From NCBI RefSeq assembly GCF_001411555.2, contig NC_049914.1, forward strand, positions 11,274,847-11,338,846: 64,000 bases of DNA, written 5' to 3'. Position numbers and translations under genes: made by a program. The notes under the pieces were generated by a model that saw only the letters and a program-made list of their open reading frames with translations, was not told the origin of the DNA and did not search any database. The number at the start of each line of letters is the position of its first letter. The first letter of the stretch is position 1. This document shows positions 59,726 to 64,000 of this stretch, one piece after another. This DNA comes from Juglans regia. Lineage: Eukaryota; Streptophyta; Magnoliopsida; Fagales; Juglandaceae.

Positions 59726-60384
59726 GTAAGCTTGATATTCATATCAATCATGCATGAGAACATCAAACATTTGGAAACTAATAAGGACACACCATGCTGC
59801 TAATTATGATAACTTAATTATTTAATTTGGGTCCATTGCCTGGATTCTTGAGTTGTATACTGAGGAAGTAGAAGTGTTTAAACCCTTTAAACTTTCAAAT
59901 TCCATAAATTTATTGACATGACTTTTCAAATTATTTTAAACTTAAATTACCAAATTTATAGATTATGATTTTATAAGAATAAAACTGGTTTGGATCCTGC
60001 GGTATGGTTCGGTAGAAGCAAAAGAAGTTTAAAATATTATATAGATAATGGATTTTTCTTCCAGTTTGAGTGTGAGACGTTTTTCTCTCAGTTCTTAGAC
60101 AAGAATGTTGCACTAGTTTATCAATCCTCTGAACTTTCGTACTGATTCTAAATTTGCATTAAAAAAAAAAAAAAACACACACACAAATAGACAAAGAAGT
60201 AAACATTACACACTGGTTCAGATTTCAACAAAAACTCCTTGAAAGTATTATGTCCATCTAGACAACTCTGTTAAGCTTCTCAAGAATTCTCAGAAAGTGA
60301 AAAATTGATCAAATCATTGAAGCTTATGATGCTAAGCAGTTAATTAGACTACAGAAGAATCTGACACCTTTTTAACTGCTTCCA
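59726..60384. other. Intergenic DNA between bHLH fragment and dehydratase gene
   Basis: AT-rich; A-run followed by a CA repeat at 60160-60185. No bHLH second exon and no other gene seen. The part next to 60384 is the probable dehydratase 3'UTR. Confidence 0.5.
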
Positions 60385-60496
60385 TCAGTCCAGGGAACGG
60401 ACTCGTTCCACAGCCAGAGATGGCAAGATAGCCATAGCCTCTCCATCCAGAACCAGAAGTTCATCATTCCTGAAGCACTTTGTCTTGAGTTTTACT
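60385..60496 (-). CDS. Dehydratase exon 3 and stop
   Basis: Encodes VKLKTKCFRNDELLVLDGEA then MAILPSLAVERVRSLD and TGA. Acceptor TATACAG on the minus strand. The DGEA-A-LP end is typical for the family. Confidence 0.9.
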
Positions 60497-61524
60497 CTGT
60501 ATAATCAAGCATCCAAGTAATTCAAAGGTGAAAATCTTTTTCTAGTTCAATGGAGTGGGAGAACTACATTGATGACGTAGCTTACAGGTATTTTTTCTTG
60601 TTTTCTTTTAGATTAATCACTTGTACCTCGCCACTGACCTTGTCTCCAATATAGATCGGCAACCTGAAATTCAAGCTTTGGGAAACATATACAGCTCCAG
60701 GCTACAAATCAAGCATAACATTTCAAAAAATTAGACCATCTTGGAAAGGACAGGTCTTGCAACTGTGCTTTTCAGAACAAACGGGATGAAACATAGTTCT
60801 CCTACAACTCAATTCTGGGTGAATTTTTATTTATTGAAAATCCAAAATAAGATTCCCCCTGGAGGAAAAGTTTCAATACATACCATAAAACACCAAAATC
60901 ATTTAACCCAATATTTATCCACTCGTCCTGGTTGTTTGCAACACAGCCATTGACTGCAGCTCAAAATCATATACCCTACAATGTTAATACCTAAATACAT
61001 TTGCCGCAACAAAATATTGCACGTGAGATCAAGTGAATTCACAAGCACTAATATGGCTTGGATAGGTCCTAGCATTACATGCTCACAGGGAAAAGATATT
61101 GTAGGTGGTATGTTCCCTTTTTTTCCTTGTTGTATATATAACAAACTCCTAGTTACTTATGTAGTTGCTCTTCTTCCATCAACTAAATTTTGTTGCAATA
61201 ATATGAATTAGAAAAATTAAGAAGAGAGGGTAAAAAAACCCAGAAATTGTAACTTACAAAATGAGAAGAAATGATCCGTGGAAAGAGGGCAGCAACAAGC
61301 ATCCCATGAACAAGTCTATCTTCAAATCCAGCATTACGAGCAAGCTCTGAATTAAAATGCAAAGGATTTGAGTCGTGACTCACCTTTGAATATTCAAGGA
61401 CATCTTCATCTGTAAAAACTCTTGTCTCCCTTAAGATATCTCCAGTTTTCAGAATATTAAGTGCTGATGATGAAAAGCATCTCAAAGGAGGGACGTTCCC
61501 AAAAAGTAAACTCCTGATTAACAT
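60385..61524 (-). CDS. Mitochondrial-type 3-hydroxyacyl-thioester dehydratase, three exons
   Basis: Minus-strand exons 61524-61258, 60701-60586 and 60496-60385 join in phase to 164 aa plus stop. The protein is a MaoC-like hot-dog hydratase. The hydratase-2 motif reads YSKVSHDSNPLH, with the catalytic pair D51 and H56, followed by LVHGMLVAALFPRIIS and the second strand pair (PGAVYVSQSLNFRLPIYIGD). Length and sequence resemble Arabidopsis At5g60335 (mtHD), which dehydrates 3-hydroxyacyl-ACP in mitochondrial fatty-acid synthesis. The first 22 residues (MLIRSLLFGN..., Arg and Ser, no acids) look like a mitochondrial presequence. Function is by family; exon joins are my reading. Confidence 0.92.
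60586..60701 (-). CDS. Dehydratase exon 2
   Basis: Encodes PGAVYVSQSLNFRLPIYIGD then KVSGEVQVINLKENKKKY; ends in phase 2 (Leu split with exon 3). Acceptor TTTGTAG and donor GTAAGC on the minus strand. Confidence 0.9.
61258..61524 (-). CDS. Dehydratase exon 1: presequence and active site
   Basis: Eighty-nine codons, ATG at 61524, donor GTAAGT read on the minus strand after 61258. It carries the presequence and the active-site D51/H56 motif. Confidence 0.92.
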
Positions 61525-61550
61525 AGTTGTAATAGTCTCAAAGAGGTGTT

Positions 61551-62791
61551 CTAAAATTGTAGCTCAGATTCAGATAAGCACACCGCAGCTTAGTATTTTC
61601 ACAAAGCGAGGCCAAACAGAAATTGTAAACATTAAATTCCTTGACTAGTAGGAGATTGCCCCTCCATAACAGTATGAAAAGCGAACGTCTTTATGAGTGT
61701 CTGAACCTATGACAGAGTAAGAAGTATGATGATCAATTACACAGTTTTGGCATGAATATGCTACTTGAATGACATAAAAGTTGAGAAGAAACCTACAAAT
61801 AAAATTATGAAAAATTACTGACTTGTAACAACAAAATTGATTGATGTTATATTAGTTCATGTAAAACGTCCAAACCGATATATATAATTTGTTTCTGTTT
61901 TGGTTCCAAGTTAAACTGCACGCACCCCATTATCTGACATAGCCATATCTACATCCAAAAAGCTTTGGGCACCTAGTTTGAAAAGAATCCGTCTCCAATC
62001 ACCCTTCATTTTTTTAAAAAAATATTCCCCAAGAATTGCATCATATATTTTCTAGACATGCTCAACCCTATAAGACGAATGCTTCTTAATTATTCAGCTC
62101 TATCTAAAACCACATATTTCCAGAGTCGTATACTATTTAGTCAGTCCTGACCACCTCAATCCACATTCATGTGACGAGGTTATTTAAAACCTCTACAAAT
62201 ATGAATCAGATTACATTAGTGAGCCAAATGAAATTGCATAGAACATTTAGTTTAGCAGCAGCAGTAGCACAATTTTCTAGCCAGAAGTTGCACCATATAA
62301 CTAGTTGCATGCCAAGAGAACAACGCCCTCTATGACCATGAATAAGGAATAAATCATACCTTCAGCCAACAAAGAAAGAGGACTTATACAAAATAAGGAA
62401 ATACCTTCTCGACTTTTCTTTAATTGGTTATAGAATATTATAAGAGCAAACAGCTCAAGAAAAAATACAATGCAATAGCGTTTAAAAAGTTTTACATGTC
62501 TACGAAAAGGACATTTCTAATCAACCAATCATTCTACCTACGTCCTAGACATCACCACAGACATCGAAAACCAAAACCACGTTAACCATATCGTTACCCG
62601 AATGCCAACAAATATGACACAGAGAGAGTTTCGTCAAATACGTAAAACAATGTATATTTTTAAGTACGTTTGCGTAAGCATTTTGTCGAACTCTTGGAGT
62701 GCAACCTTGTGCGTGTGCGACCCACATTCACTTATTACTGGAGAGTGGAGTTTAAGAAGACATTTTGGAACATCTGGAAGTGATTGATTAC
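61551..62791 (-). other. Probable 5'UTR intron of the dehydratase gene
   Basis: On the minus strand a good donor (CATTCAG then GTAATC, at 62792/62791) and an acceptor (AATTTTAG before 61550) lie upstream of the ATG. A leader intron of about 1.24 kb would join a short non-coding exon near 62792-62830 to exon 1. The sequence in between shows no coding frame or clear repeat. Predicted from splice signals only. Confidence 0.5.
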
Positions 62792-63610
62792 CTGAATGCC
62801 GAAAAGCTTCGCTCTTTTCACACCGAGTCCGAGTGTTCTCTTTAGTTGTGCTTGTGGTGGCCCTTGTTCCTTTCGCCTTTAGATTCGAAACCCTGTTTGC
62901 TAAATCGACCCTTCCTCATGCAACCAGTAGTAATCTTCGACCCGTCCCAAAAATAAGAATGTTGGAATCTAACAAAACGTATTTACCTCTGATCTCGGTA
63001 AGGTTCGGGACAAAACTAGGTTATGGTTTCCGATTTTGTTTTTAAAAGTAGAAATGATATTAGCCGTGAATGTGCAAGTTTTGAATAAGAATAAATATAG
63101 ATAGAAGTTATTATTGGGAGTATTTATTTTGTACACATGATGTGGCATCATGTAAATCACACATCTCATCTCTCCAAGTGAGTGCTGGGAACAATTAACT
63201 AGAAGCAACCACGCAGTGAGTGCAAAGTGTGTACTGCTATAGTGACTTTTCTCTAGCAATACTCTTTGCATAATTTTAAAAAAATAATAATAAATCTGAG
63301 ATATATATGAAAAAAATTATTTTTTTAATAATAAATCTCATCTTTTTCTAAAGGGAATGCACGGAACTTACATGTCCTAAAACTGTATCTAGCATTACTC
63401 TTTTAAAAAATAGTTATTTTATTATCAACTTGGTGATTAGAGCACATTATCCACATCACTTAAATGTTAAAATTTTATTTGTAAGATTCAAATTTTAAAA
63501 TTTATCTCTCAAATCAAATTATGTTATGTAAACATTTTATTGAGTGTGTTATCCACACTGGTTTATACATAAGATTTTTCTTTAAAAAATCTTAATTTCA
63601 ATCTAAATAT

Positions 63611-64000
63611 TAGGGGTGTAAAAAAAAATTGGAAAACCGATTAAACCATTAGTAAGCAGTCCGATGTTGTACCGGTTCTTATGAATCGAAATCGATCCTA
63701 AACCGATGCGGTACTAGTTTTCATATATTGAAAACTGATTTAAATTAAACTGGACTGGTATATATATATATAATTCTTTTTATATTATATCATATATATT
63801 ATATGTTAAAGAGCTTTGCTAATTAATATAACATAAAATTTTAATTTTAAACATAAACATATAACATATATATATCAAGGATAAATACATTTTTATATAT
63901 TTGATCATATATACTCAAATAAAAAGCAAAGCTCTCTCGTAAAAAACCACTAGATATGATTTTTGCGGAGGAGGAGACCTAGACTTATTCCTCCTCCCTC
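63611..64000. repeat. Start of a TAGGGGTG-ended repeat, cut by window end
   Basis: TAGGGGTGTAAAAAAAAATT at 63611 resembles the hAT-type terminus of the 12085 element, followed by ACCGATTAAACC, CCGGTTC and AAACCGATGCGG blocks and TA-rich DNA. The far end lies outside the window, so neither duplication nor family can be confirmed. Confidence 0.4.

Noticed and set aside
62833..63045. 70-aa frame MFSLVVLVVALVPFAFRF... possibly a small secreted protein
   Set aside because: Overlaps the predicted leader exon and promoter of the dehydratase gene on the opposite strand; no support beyond an open frame.
1..64000. CRISPR array, defence island or other prokaryotic system
   Set aside because: No regularly spaced repeats, and all genes have plant introns.

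Overview
The window is nuclear DNA from a flowering plant, most likely a woody eudicot. The evidence is long AT-rich GT-AG introns, plant tRNA ligase and plant bHLH sequence, plant-type L1 LINEs, Ty1/copia and hAT/Harbinger-type repeats. The 'GAGATGAGATGAGAT' MITE family recalls Fagales (Juglandaceae-like) genomes, but that placement is a low-confidence impression.

Layout. (1) 1-2586: AT-rich upstream DNA with a complete hAT-type MITE (544-903), ending in a pyrimidine-rich promoter/5'UTR. (2) 2587-56262, plus strand: one very long gene for the trifunctional plant tRNA ligase (RNL). I can join 27 exons into an uninterrupted 3,597-nt reading frame (1,198 aa). It has the ligase lysine motif, a P-loop kinase and a C-terminal 2H phosphodiesterase. 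Several introns are swollen by transposons: intron 11 (3.4 kb), intron 14 (18.3 kb), intron 17 (8.3 kb), intron 18 (4.0 kb) and intron 24 (3.6 kb). (3) 56263-60384: intergenic DNA with MITE-like repeats, a 5'-truncated LINE with an RNase H-type tail (57904-59323), and one orphan exon of a UNE12/LRL-type bHLH factor (59603-59725). (4) 60385-62830, minus strand: a three-exon gene for a mitochondrial-type 3-hydroxyacyl-thioester dehydratase (MaoC/hot-dog fold), with a probable 5'UTR intron. (5) 62831-64000: promoter side of that gene and the start of another TIR-type repeat cut by the window end.

Transposons. Terminal sequences let many insertions be bounded exactly. Two full-length-size L1 elements are nested (20906-26558 inside 16354-27626), each with 13-bp target-site duplications. 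A third L1 (27814-34009) carries a truncated L1 (31788-32937). An internally deleted L1 lies at 36308-38116. A gag-less copia element (50891-53350) keeps both LTRs and a TATAA duplication. A non-autonomous LTR element (10258-13266) contains both a solo LTR (11697-11868) and a hAT element (12085-12845). A tRNA-derived SINE (4829-5063) has a 14-bp duplication. Despite well over 25 kb of inserted DNA, every RNL splice site and codon phase I checked still fits.

The two intact genes are functionally separate: RNL joins tRNA halves (and in plants the spliced bZIP60 mRNA), and the dehydratase belongs to mitochondrial fatty-acid synthesis. I see no operon-like arrangement and no bacterial, CRISPR or complete viral system.
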